From NCBI RefSeq assembly GCF_963259705.1, contig NC_081844.1, positions 109,616,965 through 109,680,964 on the forward strand: 64,000 bases of DNA, written 5' to 3'. The DNA is from Myotis daubentonii (lineage: Eukaryota > Chordata > Mammalia > Chiroptera > Vespertilionidae). The position numbers and the translations under genes were made by a program. Below the pieces are notes generated by a model. That model saw only the letters and a list, made by a program, of their open reading frames with translations. It made no database searches and had not been told where the DNA came from. Below are positions 35,301-47,300 of the stretch, one piece after another (position 1 is the first letter of the stretch; each line of letters opens with the position of its first letter).

Positions 35301-38300
35301 GGAGAAATCCTTTAAGTTAAAACAAACAGCTCCCACCTGTCCGAGCTTCCCAGAGTCACTTAATTCTGGAGACGGCCACGTGTCCTTCCCGTGGCCCTGC
35401 CTCCCCCGCTGGCCCCCGCATCCAGGCGGGAAGGCACGCAGCGCGTGGGGCTCGCCTCGCAGCCTCACTCCGGCCAGAGGCGGTTCCGGAGAAGCACGGA
35501 GAGGGCCTGGCGCCGAGCGAGGCTCCTAGGTCTTTGCTGCTGGTGTCACTCTCCGCTCGGACCCGCTCGGAGGGACGAAGTGCGTGGCCGGCCGCGGTCC
35601 TGTGCACACCGCTCACGCCCTCAGTGTGTCACTGTTTCCTCGACGACTGTCTTCCTGACAAGACTCCGGGCCCCATGCGCACAGGCCTCAGTGGCCTCAG
35701 CCGCTGCTGCGCCCAGTTCGGGGGATGGGCCCGCGCCTGGAGTGGGGAGGACCTGAGGGCTGGACGGCGGGGGGCGCGCTGTCCCCGAGGTTCCTTGGGA
35801 GGGCGGAGGAGAAGTCACATGGGCATCAGCACAGTGTGGCACGTGCCCCAGAAATGATCTGTCCTCACTGTTAGCACCTGCATTTATGTCATTACGTAGG
35901 ACATGGGTTTGAAGTACAGAACTTCTGCTCTCTCAGGCCCAACACTGAGCTCTTTCTGTCCGTCCACAGCAGGTGCAGGGGGCTGGGAGGGCCGGGCGGG
36001 GTGCAGGGGGCTGGGAGGGCCGGGCGGGGTGCAGGGGGGCTGGGAGGGACAGGTGGGGTGCAGGGAGGGCTGAGGGAGGCTGGGAGGGACGGGCGGGGTG
36101 CAGCAGAACTGAGAGTGGAGGCCGAGCCGGCCTGGGTCTGCCAGGCTCACTCGTTCACAGGGCTGATGAGCCTCTCGGAGCCTCGGGCTTGCCAAGGTGC
36201 CTGGGCATGGAGCTGAGCGTCGGGTAGAAAGAGAACGTGGAGAGCGACACCCCGGCCTGGGCCGGTGCCCGACAGGCCGGCGCTCTGCATGGCGCTGACC
36301 GGTGTCTCAGAAGCAGAGGCAGCTGCGCGCGCAGGAGCGGCCGGCTGCCCTCGCCTGTTGCTGATCCGAGAGGCTCGGAGCATGTTTCTAAGAGCCCATT
36401 ATCCACGTCAGGAAGAGCCCTGAGCCCACGCGTGACCTTCTGCCCGTGCTCACCGGGTTTCCGTACACGCGATTTCTGAAGCTCGCACGAAGGAGCTAGA
36501 GAGACAGCGCGAGGGGCCGGGCGGCTGGTGAGTCCCATTCTCTTGCGCGGCCTCCCTGCGGTCTGGGGGGCCCATGCACCGGCCACAGTGGGCGTTCGGA
36601 GGATGGGCAGAGCCCATGACTGAATTACCCCCCCGCCCCCCCCCCCCCGATCACAGAGGCCCTCCTGTTGCCTCCCAGCCTCGCAGCCCAGACCCCCACG
36701 GGTGGGCGGTGGCAGGAGGCACCTGAGCCCGGGCCTCTACGTCAGATCCCCACCTCCCCGTGCCCCCTGCTCAGCTGCGTGCACTGCGCTGCCGCCTCAG
36801 GCCAGGGAGGGGGCACCTTCTCTCTAAAGCCCCAGGTGTGGGTCCAGGCCAGCGACAGAGACGCACTCCGCACTCCGAGCCCACAGCCTGCTGTGTGCTG
36901 GGGGCTCAGGATGGAGCTGCCCCCAGGACCCTCTGACCTGCTTCCTCCCCCACCCGCTGCCAACAGAGCGGGCGCCTGCAGCCGTGCCAAGCGGGTGCCT
37001 GGTTTCTCGTTGGCACAATGAGGACGGCGACCTCCCACCGCCACTGGGCCCTCCCTCACAGGGATCAACGCGCTGACACGGTGCGGGACGTTTCCCAGCT
37101 CAGCGGGGGCTGCAGGACGCGGCGGAGTCTGGGAGCAGACACTCCTCCAGCCCAGCTCGGTGGGGGCCAGGGCCCTAGAACCCAGGGTGGGAGTGACGGC
37201 ACAGCAGCCCTGCCCACAGCCTGGAGCCTGAGCCGAACAGGAAAGGGGTTGGAATCGGGGCCAGAGGAGTTCCGTGAGGCGGCCCTGAAGTCCCCCAGGG
37301 GCTGCGTGTGAGTCGCCCCAGCCCCCTCCCTCCCGGGTCTCTGAGGAATGAGTGAGTGGTGGGTCATCCTGCTCAGGGGGACGCCCGCCGGTTCCCGCCC
37401 AGCGTCACTGGCCAGCGAGGCCCTGAGTGAGACCTGTGTGCCTGCTGACCTGGGGGGAGCAGGCGGGGGGCGTCTCTCCGGGGACATCTGCCGCCGGGCC
37501 CCGCTCCCAATGCCGCGCTCCTCCCCTCTTAGGAGCCCACGCTCCAGGCTCACTGTCCCTATTACTGGCCTGTCCTGTCCCGGGGCCTCTAGGGGGGACA
37601 GCCTGGAGGTGGTGGAGAGGCCTGGGGCCTGGAGCAGTGGGTCCGAGACACAGAAATCCCTGGTCCCAGGAGTGGACGAGGAGACATGGCCCCCCCTCCC
37701 CTGTGGGGAGCTGCTGGGGGGGACAGGGCGGGGCTGCAGGTCCGGGGAGGGGCCTCCGGGCCCGCGTACCTTTCCACCACGCAGGCTGTGGCCTCGTGGC
37801 TGATGGACGAGGAGTAGGTCTGCCAGGGCCCGCTGGGCAGCTCGTGCACCTGCGCGGTGAAGTAGCGGATGGGGGAGGCCCCGTCGCTGCCCGGGACCCA
37901 CTGGAGCTGGAGGCTGCGGGCCGTCACCTCGGCCTGGGGCACCCGCAGCTGCCTGGGGGGCGCCGGCCGCTCTGCAAGCCAATGAGGACAGACCAGGGCG
38001 TGAGAGGGACCCCAAAACCGCCTGTGGGCACTGCCGACGCCCACAGTGCCGCACGGAGCGGACTCTGCAGGTGACTCCTGTGCCACGGAGAGACCTCCTC
38101 TTACAGCCACTTAGGGCGACGGGCCCAGCGGGACCTGCTCCACCCTCAGCGCAGGACAGACCAACAGGCCGTGTGAACCCACCTACAGGCATCCCCCGAC
38201 TCCATGCCACCTGGGAGCGCGTCTCGGAGTGACACCCGGGCTCCCCGAGCACCACAGGGGACTCGGGGCTCCTCCCTGCGTCCCCACCCCCGGGCGTCCC

Positions 38301-41300
38301 CACCCCCGGGCGTCCCCTGAGCCCGGGTGTCCCGAGCTGGGTCCTCACGCAGCAGCTCAGCTCCTTGCTGGGGGCCCGTGGTCGGCCCTGCAGGGAGGGG
38401 CGGGGGCATGGGCGAGGCGAGCACGTGGACTGGCCACCTGCCCTTCTCCTCACCCCTCGGTCCCAACAGGGACGCGTGGGGCACGAATCGCTGTCTAACT
38501 GCTGGTCATGGAGGCTGTGGATTCTGCTCAGGACACGCGGGGGGGACAGTGCCGCATGATGCCGCGGCCGGCGCCTCCCTCCCCGACACATCCAGCCCCA
38601 GCTTCCTCTCTCCTAAGGCTCGGGCTCACCCCGCCCCCCGGGCTGTGGATAAAGCAGGGTGATGGCCCCCAGCATCAGAGGGTCCACCAAGACGCCTTTC
38701 GATGGCTGCTGAGTGTGCCGAGCTGCTCCCTGGGGGCGCTGACCGCAGGGGCCTGTGCTGCCTCGGGGTGGCCCGCTGACCCCTCCACGCGCCGGCCACG
38801 CAGGCCCGACCGAGAGGTCACGTGTCGCCAAGGTTCCAGCGGACCCCCCTCCCGCCGCCGTGACTGGCCTGGGCCCCAGGTCTCACCTCTCTTCTCGGTG
38901 GTGATGACGGTGGCCTCCAGGGGCTCCCCCCAGCCCTGCCTGGTCTTGGCCGACAGCCGGAAGGTATATGCCGACTCGGGGGCCAGCTCGGTGGCCGTGA
39001 ACTGCCGGACTGTGGCGCCGACCTCCACCGTGGTGAAGGTGTGGGGGCTGCTGCGGGCCAGGCGGTAGGCGATCTGGTACCCTGTGGGCGGGGCCCGGAG
39101 CGTGGTCAGTCCCTCCTCAGCACGGGCAGCCCATCCCGCCTCCCACAGCCACGTGGCGGGAACCAGAGCCACGTCCTCACGACACCCTCCTTCCCAGCCG
39201 GCACCAGGCAGACCAACACCACCGAGAGGGAAGCCCAGCCCCATGATGAGCGGGGCTCTGGGCCCCAGTCCCCCTGCTCTTCCTCACCCCTCACGGGACA
39301 AGGTGTGAGGACAGGCCCTCCCGTGGCCGCTGCATGCTGAGCAGTGCCTGGGAGCGGTGAGCGAGTGTCTCTGATGTGCAGGTCCTGCACTCACTGCCTC
39401 TTCCTCCCCCCCACCCCCCTGCACCTGCCCTGCTAAGGGCAGCGCCTCCTGTTAGTTCTCTAAACAGCGTCCTTGCCCTCTCTGCAGTGAGACCTTGGCA
39501 GCGGCCGGCCAGCCGACACCAGCTGCCCTGGCATCTGCCAGCCTCCCTCTCACCTCCTCTGCTGCCGACCCAGCTCCCCGCCGGCCACTCCCGCCCTCCA
39601 CCCCACTCTCCCCCTGCCCAGTCCTCCCTGACTGGGCCGGCCTCCGCCTTCCACAGCCCCACAAGCGAGGGAGCTGGGCCGTCGGGCCTGGGTTGGCCAG
39701 GGTCACTCCCGATCAAGCCCTCGCCCAGCCCGCCGAGGCCCTGCCCGCATCTGAGGCCGTGCCAACCGGCAGACCCAGCCCTCGGTCCAGCTGCCGCCCC
39801 TGCTGCTCCAGAGCGGAGCGGAGGGCGCTGGCATCCGCAGCATAACGATGGCCAAGCCGTCACGTGGACGGAGCTCTGGGGACACCGGCCGGCAGAGCTG
39901 ACCGTCCTTACACTGCTGCACTCGGGCCATGGTCATTCCGCCCGGCCGCCCGCCCCACCCTCTCTGCTCCCGTCTTCCCGCTGGCGCGGCCTCCGGCTCC
40001 GGGTGACCCCGCTCACTGGCCCCCTCCCAGCTCTGCTTTGTCGTCTGTCCAACCATACGGAGGCCCTGACCCGCGTGCGGGAGGCCAGGCCAGGCGCAGG
40101 CCCAGGGCTCAGAGGCGGCGTGCCCTCCTCGCATTTGGCCCAACCACTGCTGGTGACTGCTGGCCACACAGACGGACAGCACGATGATCGTCACTGCTCA
40201 CAGGTGTCCGTAGGGCCCTGGGCCCCGGCCCTGAGTGACCCCTGCGGCGGCTGCTCTGCCTCTGATGGCGGTCTGTCCTCTGGGCCGTGGTGACCCGCTG
40301 GCCCTGGTCTGGGTGTGGCCCCGCTGGCCTCGGCCTGAGGCCTGGGTGTCCGGCTAGATGTCACGCTTCCCCACGCACTGACCCAGCGGCTCTCCTCCGG
40401 ACCTTCCCTCCTGCCTCTCCGTCCTGCCTGGTTGTGGCGGGAGCCTGGAGTTCCAGTGCCGCGGGAACCAGCCCAGTCTGATGCCCAGATGCCCAGCGTC
40501 CCGAACTCCAGGACAGCGTGGCCACCGCAGCCACGGGGGCAGCTCTTCCCGCGAGACGCCTGACAGTCCTCGTCCCCAGACCTCGCAGAGGTCTCAGCAG
40601 GCAGCGTGCTCATCCTCAGCCGCCCGGGGGCAGGAGAGCTCAGAGAGGGTGGAGGTCTGCCCGAGGTCGCACAGCATGCCCCCCGCAGAGCCGGGCTGGG
40701 CTCTGGGTCTGCCTGGCTGCACAGCTTTCACTTTCCACAGCCACGAGCTCTGTGAGGAGGATCCCACCTCAGTCTTCCAGCAAAGGGGGCCCCTTGCTAG
40801 ACCTGGTTCCGCTAGGCCGCCAGCCCAACGCCACCTCAGAGCGCTTTTCCCAGCAGGCCAGGCGGGACGCCCGCGCTGAGGCCACATCCCGGCTGCCTCC
40901 CGGCTCTGCAGGTGCTTCGCTGGGCACCGCGCTCTCGGAGCCTTGGCTTGTCAGACTGCGACGGGGCGGCGGGAAATGCCTCTGGGGCTGCTATGGGTCC
41001 GGGGTGTTGGGGGTCCTGGCTGGTCAGCGGGGCGTTGGGGGTCCTGGTCGGTCAGCGCCTGGGCTGTGATGTTGCTGTACAACAAGCAGCTGCCACCCTC
41101 CTCCCGTCAGCTGCTGCGCCCCCAGCGGCCTGCGCCTGCTGCTCGGTGGCCTGTGTCGCACCGGCAGCACCATCTTCACGCAGCCTCCACTGCTCCCATT
41201 CCGGCCACTGCTCCTCCTGGCACCGGCCGGCAGCCTGGAGCGCCCCAGAGAGGTCCAGAACCATCCACGGTGAGGCAAACAGGAAGAGAGGCCGAGATGG

Positions 41301-44300
41301 GATGTGGCGGGGGGTGGGGGGGGGGGGCTCAGCTGCCTGGTCGGGGTGACTTAGGCAGACACCTCATCCTGTGGCGAGTCCTGTGCTGCAGGCCTTTTTT
41401 TGGGCTGTTTCCTGGGCAACCCACCGGCATCGCTCCGAGCGTCGTCTGCTCTGTGATGCATCCCTGGGCCTGGACGCTCCGGTTCGGGGGCCTGGGGCGG
41501 CCTGACCCCGTCCGTCGCCACTGTTGGGATGTGAGTGGTGACGGCCCCCCAACACCTGTTCGTTGCTCAGGGAACCCAGAGCAGCTGAGTCGCCCCGCGA
41601 GGCCCGCGCCAGCCCGGCCCAGGCGCCGTGTGTCCTGTTGGTTTCACAGCTTGTCCATCGGGGGCTGGGAGCAGGCAGTGCGACCGGGTTCTGACTGTGT
41701 TGGCAGACGCTCACACGCACTGCTCCTGATCCCCAGCGGGGCCCTGGCACGCCCTTCCCGATGAGCCAGAGGCAAATGCCAGGCGCTCGCAGGCGGTGGG
41801 GGTCGGGGGTGGGAGATTCTGGCGCGTGAGGTGGGGCAGCCGCGCGCGTGGGCCTGAGGGGCACACGCCTCACTGCGGCTCAGGAGCATTAAGGGCGTCG
41901 GCAAGGGAGGCAGGGAGGCCAGGAGGCCGGAGCAGCCGCGCCCCCAGAGGAAGGCGCTAAACGCTGGAAGCGCCCAGTAAATGTTCATGCAAATACGCGA
42001 TGTCTTCCCTGCAGGCGCTGCGGGCTGGCGGTTAATCTCCGTGGGAAATGCAGGAACACGTTTGATCTAGATCACAGCCCGGGCGGCCGTGTTTACACTC
42101 TCCCAGGGCCAGAGCGGAGCGGCCTCGCGTCTCGGGGGTCAGGGCCTCGCAGAGACGGCTGCTTCTCCTCCGCGAACCCCGACCCGAGCCTCCGGAACGG
42201 CCTCCGCGCCTGCAGCTGGCGTGTGAGGGTGACCCGCGGCTGCATCTCAACAAAAGCGGCGGGCGGGCGGGCCGCTCTCCGTGACGGGGACACGGCGTGT
42301 CTCACCCAGCGCTGTTCGCCGCGGCTGCTCGGCTCGGACCACAGACCAAGCAGCTTCTCAGCGCACCGAGGCCCTCTCAGCGGCCCAGGCGCCGGCTCAG
42401 GCTTTGCTTGTCTCTCCAGCATGAACTCTGTCCCGGAGCCAGAGCTGGGGACCATGGGGACGGTCCAGGCAGCCCCCCACCCCCGTGACTAGCGGTGGAG
42501 GCTGCGCTGTCGGCCGGCCGCCATCCAGCAGCGTCTCTGTCCGGAGAAGTGAGGGGACACCGACGCTGTGGGAACGTCACTGGGCACGTGGGTGAGGCAG
42601 GCGCTGCCCGAGTTCTTCCTGCTCAGCCCACTAGCCTGGGAGGGACATGTCCCTTCTGAGGGAGGGGAAACTGAGGCACGAGAGGCCGATCCCTGCGCGA
42701 AGGCCGGGCCCGGGTGGTGTGGCCTCTGCGTCCCCAGCCTCCCCTGCCCGCCACTGGCCTGTCCGGGACGCAGGGTTCAAAGCACACGGGACACAGAGCA
42801 GCCCCGGGACAAGGCCCCTTGTCGCTGAGTGCCCCCACCCTCCCTGCTCCCCAGGCTCCGAGGGTCCAGCCAAACAGCCTTCCCTCCACGGAGAGCCCTT
42901 GCCCGGGGGCCCCGTGACCGCCCCCGTCACCCTGTGACCGCCCCTGCCACCCTGTGACCGCCCCCGTCACCCTGTGACCGCCCCTGCCACCTGTCCCCGG
43001 GTGAGGCTGTCTTTCTGCCGCTCCGTGAGCGTCTCTATGATGGTGCGTCCTCCTCCCCGCTTACTCCTCACGGCGCAGGTGACACCGGCAAGTAGAGGCC
43101 GTAATCTGTCCCGGTGAAGGGACTAGATAAAGGGACTGGTGGTTTTTTAAAGTGAAACTCGCCGCCTTCAGGGAAGCAGGAGACACCGTGGCCTGTGTCA
43201 CTGCGAGCAGAGCGCTGACACAGATGAAAGCAAGCTCTCCCGGGGCATGGCGTCCGGCGCTCTCCCCTTCTTCCAGGGATGGTGCGGCCGCGGCGGGGGG
43301 GCTAGGGGGGGGCGGCCGTGAACTGGGTCCCGGGGGAACGAGCGGTTTCCAAGCACCCATCCTCGGGAGAGCCGGCCACCTCGGGGAGGACGGCACAGTC
43401 ACGGGGGCTCTGCTGCGAACCCCACGCCCGGCAGGAGTTCTGGGAGCACCCCCCGTGAACTTCGACCTGTCGAGTAACCTCAGCTCTCAGCTCAGACGCA
43501 GGGTCACCCTCTCAGTCCAGGACATGCCAGGTGCTGGAGATGGGAGCCTCCCCACGCGATGGAACTAGATGACAGCACCCACCTGCTGCTTCTCTGAGCT
43601 GTGCCTGCCCGCCCCCGCACTCCCTGCCCCCTCCTCGCTACCCCGTCCCCCGTCCCCTGCCCCCATGCCCCCCCGCCCATGCCCCCCCCACACTCCCCCC
43701 GCCCCCCCCCCCGCGCCCCCCCCCGCCCCCGCCCTTACCCAGGATGATGCCGTTGGGCTCCTCCGGCGGCTGCCACACGATCCGCACCGACGTGAGCCTC
43801 ACTTCCGGGAACACCAGCCTCACCGGGGGGCCTGGGGCTGGAGGCGAAGGAAGTCTCGTGAGCCGGGCGCCCGACGATGCTGTCTGGGCCCCTGACACGG
43901 TCCGTGCAGGTCTGGGAACTGGACACACAGTCACTGCACCGTGACGCTGTTGGGGGACACGCCACGTTCGGGCGAATGGCTTTGGGACCTGAGGTCTCTG
44001 CGTGACTCCCCAGTGGTTCTGAGAAACCCGCTTCCATCAGCCGCCTGCTTTGCGGTGCTCAGCCAGGCTGGGAGCCGCGGGGCCAGACCAGCCACTGGGG
44101 GCCTGGCGTGGATGTCAAGGTGAGGGCTAGGGAGGAGGGGAGGGGGGCAGTGGGTGTTGGGGGTCATGGACATGGCAGTGAAGGGAACTAGCGTTTGGGT
44201 GTTGAACTACAAGCCTATACACCTAAAAACTACATGCTGTCATTGACCAACGCTGCCCCCACACATTCAATAACATTTCACCAATCGGAGCCGAGTTCTT

Positions 44301-47300
44301 TTCTGGGCTTGACAGCTGCAAGGCAGGTGCCAGAGAAGCAAGAAGGCTGAAAGCCACTCCCAACTCATACGGAGGTGACAAACATGGACAAAATGCCATG
44401 TGTACAGTCATGCCCAGTCCCAGAGGGTGGCCATGCACGGTGCACGCAGTAGGTCCTGCTGTGGCCTGCTGCACGGTGCACGCAGTAGGTCCTGCTGTGG
44501 CCTGCTGCACGGTGCACGCAGTAGGTCCTGCTGTGGCCATGCACGATGCACGCAGTAGGTCCTGCTGTGGCCTGCTGCACGGTGCACGCAGTAGGTCCTG
44601 CTGTGGCCATGCACGATGCACGCAGTAGGTCCTGCTGTGGCCTGCTGCACGGTGCACACAGTAGGTCCTGCTGTGGCCTGCTGCACAGTGCACGCAGTAG
44701 GTCCTGCTGTGGCCATGCACGATGCACGCAGTAGGTCCTGCTGTGGCCTGCTGCACGGTGCATGCAGTAGGTCCTGCTGTGGCCATGCATGGTGCACGCA
44801 GTAGGTCCTGCTGTGGCCTGCTGCACGGTGCACGCAGTAGGTCCTGCTGTGGCCTGCTGCAGGGTGCACACAGTAGGTCCTACTGTGGCCATGCACGGTG
44901 CACGCAGTAGGTCCTGCTGTGGCCTGCTGCACAGTGCACACAGTAGGTCCTGCTGTGGCCTGCTGCAGGGTGCACACAGTAGGTCCTGCTGTGGCCTGCT
45001 GCACGGTGCACGCAGTAGGTCCTGCTGTGGCCATGCATGGTGCACACAGTAGGTCCTGCTGTGGCCTGCTGCACGGTGCACGCAGTAGGTCCTGCTGTGG
45101 CGACGCACGGTGCACGCATTAGGTCCTGCTGTGGCCTGCTACACGGTGCGCCAGCGATGGGGACAGCAGGATGCGGCGGGGCCCCCAGAGTCAGGGTTAT
45201 GGAATTGGCTGCTCTCAGGGCGTCCTGCTGTTCCGGCGGGTTCCGGAAGGGGAGGTGGGCACGTGTGATCAATACTAACTAAGTGCCGTGTGCCAGGAGT
45301 CCCGGGCGCGGCGTCTGCCTGAGCCACTCAGCTGAGGACAGTATTTGATATTTTCAGCGTGTGATGACCCGTGGGTGTGGGTAAAACAAGTGTGGGGAGG
45401 CGGCTATGGCTCACACGCTGGGAAGAGCCACACACGCCCCAGCCCGACGCGTCTCGTGTGGCCTCGGCCCCTGTGCCGTCCCAGGGGAGAGCATCACTGG
45501 GCACAGGCCGGCCTTCGCTCTAGGGAGAGACCGTTCCGACCGACCGAGCTTTTGGGCCATTTCTAAGGCCCCCCCCCTCCCCCCCACGTCTCACTGTGCA
45601 GCCTGGGACGCACGGGCTGCGTACAGTGCAGAGAAACAGCCCCGGGACACATGTCCCCTCCCGTCCACAGCTGCCGGGACGCTGCGCTACGGGAGGACGG
45701 ACAGACGGACAGACAGGCTGACGGCAGCCTGTCCCTGCCAGGTGAGGCCACAGTGCCCCTCCCAGGGCAGCGCAGGACAGGACATCTGGGGACTGACTTC
45801 ATTTCGTTGGTGAAGATGTTTAAGGAGATCTACCCCTGCCCGGCCGCGAGCAGTGGGACGGCCCACTCGGCCAGGACCCGGCCAGTGTAGCTCAGTGGCT
45901 GAGCGTCGACCTATGAACCAGGAGGTCACGGTTCAATTCCCGGTCAGGGCACAGGCCCGGGTTGCGGGCTCCATCCCCAGTGTGGGGCGTGCAGGAGGCA
46001 GCTGATCCATGATTCTCTCTCATCATTGATGTTTCTCTCTCCCTCCTTCTTCTCTGAAATAAAAAATATATATATTAAAAAAGGAAATCTACGTTGTTTT
46101 TCCTCCGCAGCTGCTGCGGGCGGGAGGGCTGGCAGACCACGGCCTCCCTCGGACAGGCATCAGGCATGTGCGTGAGGGTGGGAAGCAGCCGCCTGCAGGC
46201 GCAGGGCCCTGCAGAGAGGGCGACTGCTCACTGCCGAGCGAGACGCCCATGAACACAAGCCGCCCGATCCTGGGTGCAGGTCTGGAAAGGTGCGCCGGGT
46301 GCCGGGACCCCGAGCGGCCGCTCCACGTGCAGGTCAATGACCTCAGATTATGCAAAGGAGGGTCGTGGGCACCAGGACCCCGGGCGCCTGGGCAGCAGTG
46401 ACTGGACGGTGCAGACCCTACTGGGGCGGCCTTTCCTGCCCGCCTGCTGCAGTGACCACGGAAACCCCGCGCAGGCTCATAGCTGGCCGTAACAACCCAC
46501 TCCCGCTGCAACTGGCCCTCCAGTGCTCCGCGCCTGACAGGCAATTCTGTGTCGTCTTCCTCCACTGGAAAGAGCAGTGGTCGGGAACCGAGCTGGAAAT
46601 GACACCGGCCCACATGGTCTGCTGGGCCGCCACTGTCCCCGCGCTTCCTGGGGGGGTGGGGGGCTGTGGTCACACCTGGCCGAGGATGGGCTGCCGTCGG
46701 CCTGGCTGTCTGTCCGTCCATCCTCCCGGGGAGGAGCGGCTGTGGGAGGGGACACGGTCAGGGGCTGCTTCTCTGGGGGCGGGGGGGGGCGCACCGACAC
46801 GTACCGTCATCCTTGGTCCGCTCCAGGACCAGCGGCGCGCTGGCCGCCCCGTTGCCGATGCGCGTGAACGCCAGCACCTGCAGCTCGTACAGCACGAACT
46901 TGCGCAGGCCGGTCAGGAGCGCCGACTGCGTGTGGTTGCCGCGCACCACGTGGCTGCTGGGCTCGGGGTCCAGGTCTCTGGCCCGGAACAGGATCTGAAG
47001 CGGCGACACAGGGGTGGGCGTGAGGACGCGGGTGCCGGGCCGGGGCCTGGCCGCGCGGCCGACCGCAGTGCTAGGACCCGCCAGGGCGTTTGGTGCCCTG
47101 GCAGCCGGCTGAAGGCTTATGGGTCCGGCTGCTACTGGCTGGCGCCGGGGAGGATGGCGATGAAGCGCTCGTACCCGAGTGGAAGGGCACTGGAGCTGGG
47201 ACCCGGCCCAGGCTGCTGGCTGGCTGCCTCGCCGTAATTTGCAAGGTCTGAGGCCACCAAAGGCGGCCACGCTGACCACAGCCGCTGACCGAGGACTCCA

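Larger units (their letters stand above)
34017..37769 (-). other. SDK1 intron between window exons 10 and 11
   Basis: This 3.75-kb intron holds a repeat of about 47 bp next to the acceptor (34033-34195), a (CAG)7 run at 34795-34815, a 28-bp G-rich minisatellite at 35972-36105, and a C-run at about 36628-36650. Confidence 0.85.
39082..43738 (-). other. SDK1 intron between window exons 8 and 9
   Basis: This 4.7-kb intron holds a short duplication at about 40995-41060 (gttgggggtcctgg), a G-run at 41308-41328, an octamer-bearing AT-richer block (41885-42080), a 20-bp repeat (42916-42991) and an extremely C-rich stretch (G-rich in RNA) from 43610 to the donor at 43738. Confidence 0.85.
43838..46804 (-). 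other. SDK1 intron between window exons 7 and 8
   Basis: This 3.0-kb intron holds the 36/34-bp minisatellite (44439-45144) and a Ves SINE (45878-46083). The block 44200-44400 is less GC-rich and unrecognised. Confidence 0.87.

Noticed and set aside
37065..38591. 508-residue minus-strand open frame
   Set aside because: It overlaps SDK1 exon 37770-37971 in a different frame and crosses splice sites; high GC makes chance open frames long.
44223..45115. Repetitive open frames on both strands ([11 protein letters not shown] and [10 protein letters not shown] types)
   Set aside because: They come from a stop-free 36/34-bp repeat; both strands being open at once is expected from periodicity, not coding.
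44439..45144. CRISPR-like array with 36-bp repeats
   Set aside because: There are no unique spacers, the units are head-to-tail, and the host is a vertebrate.
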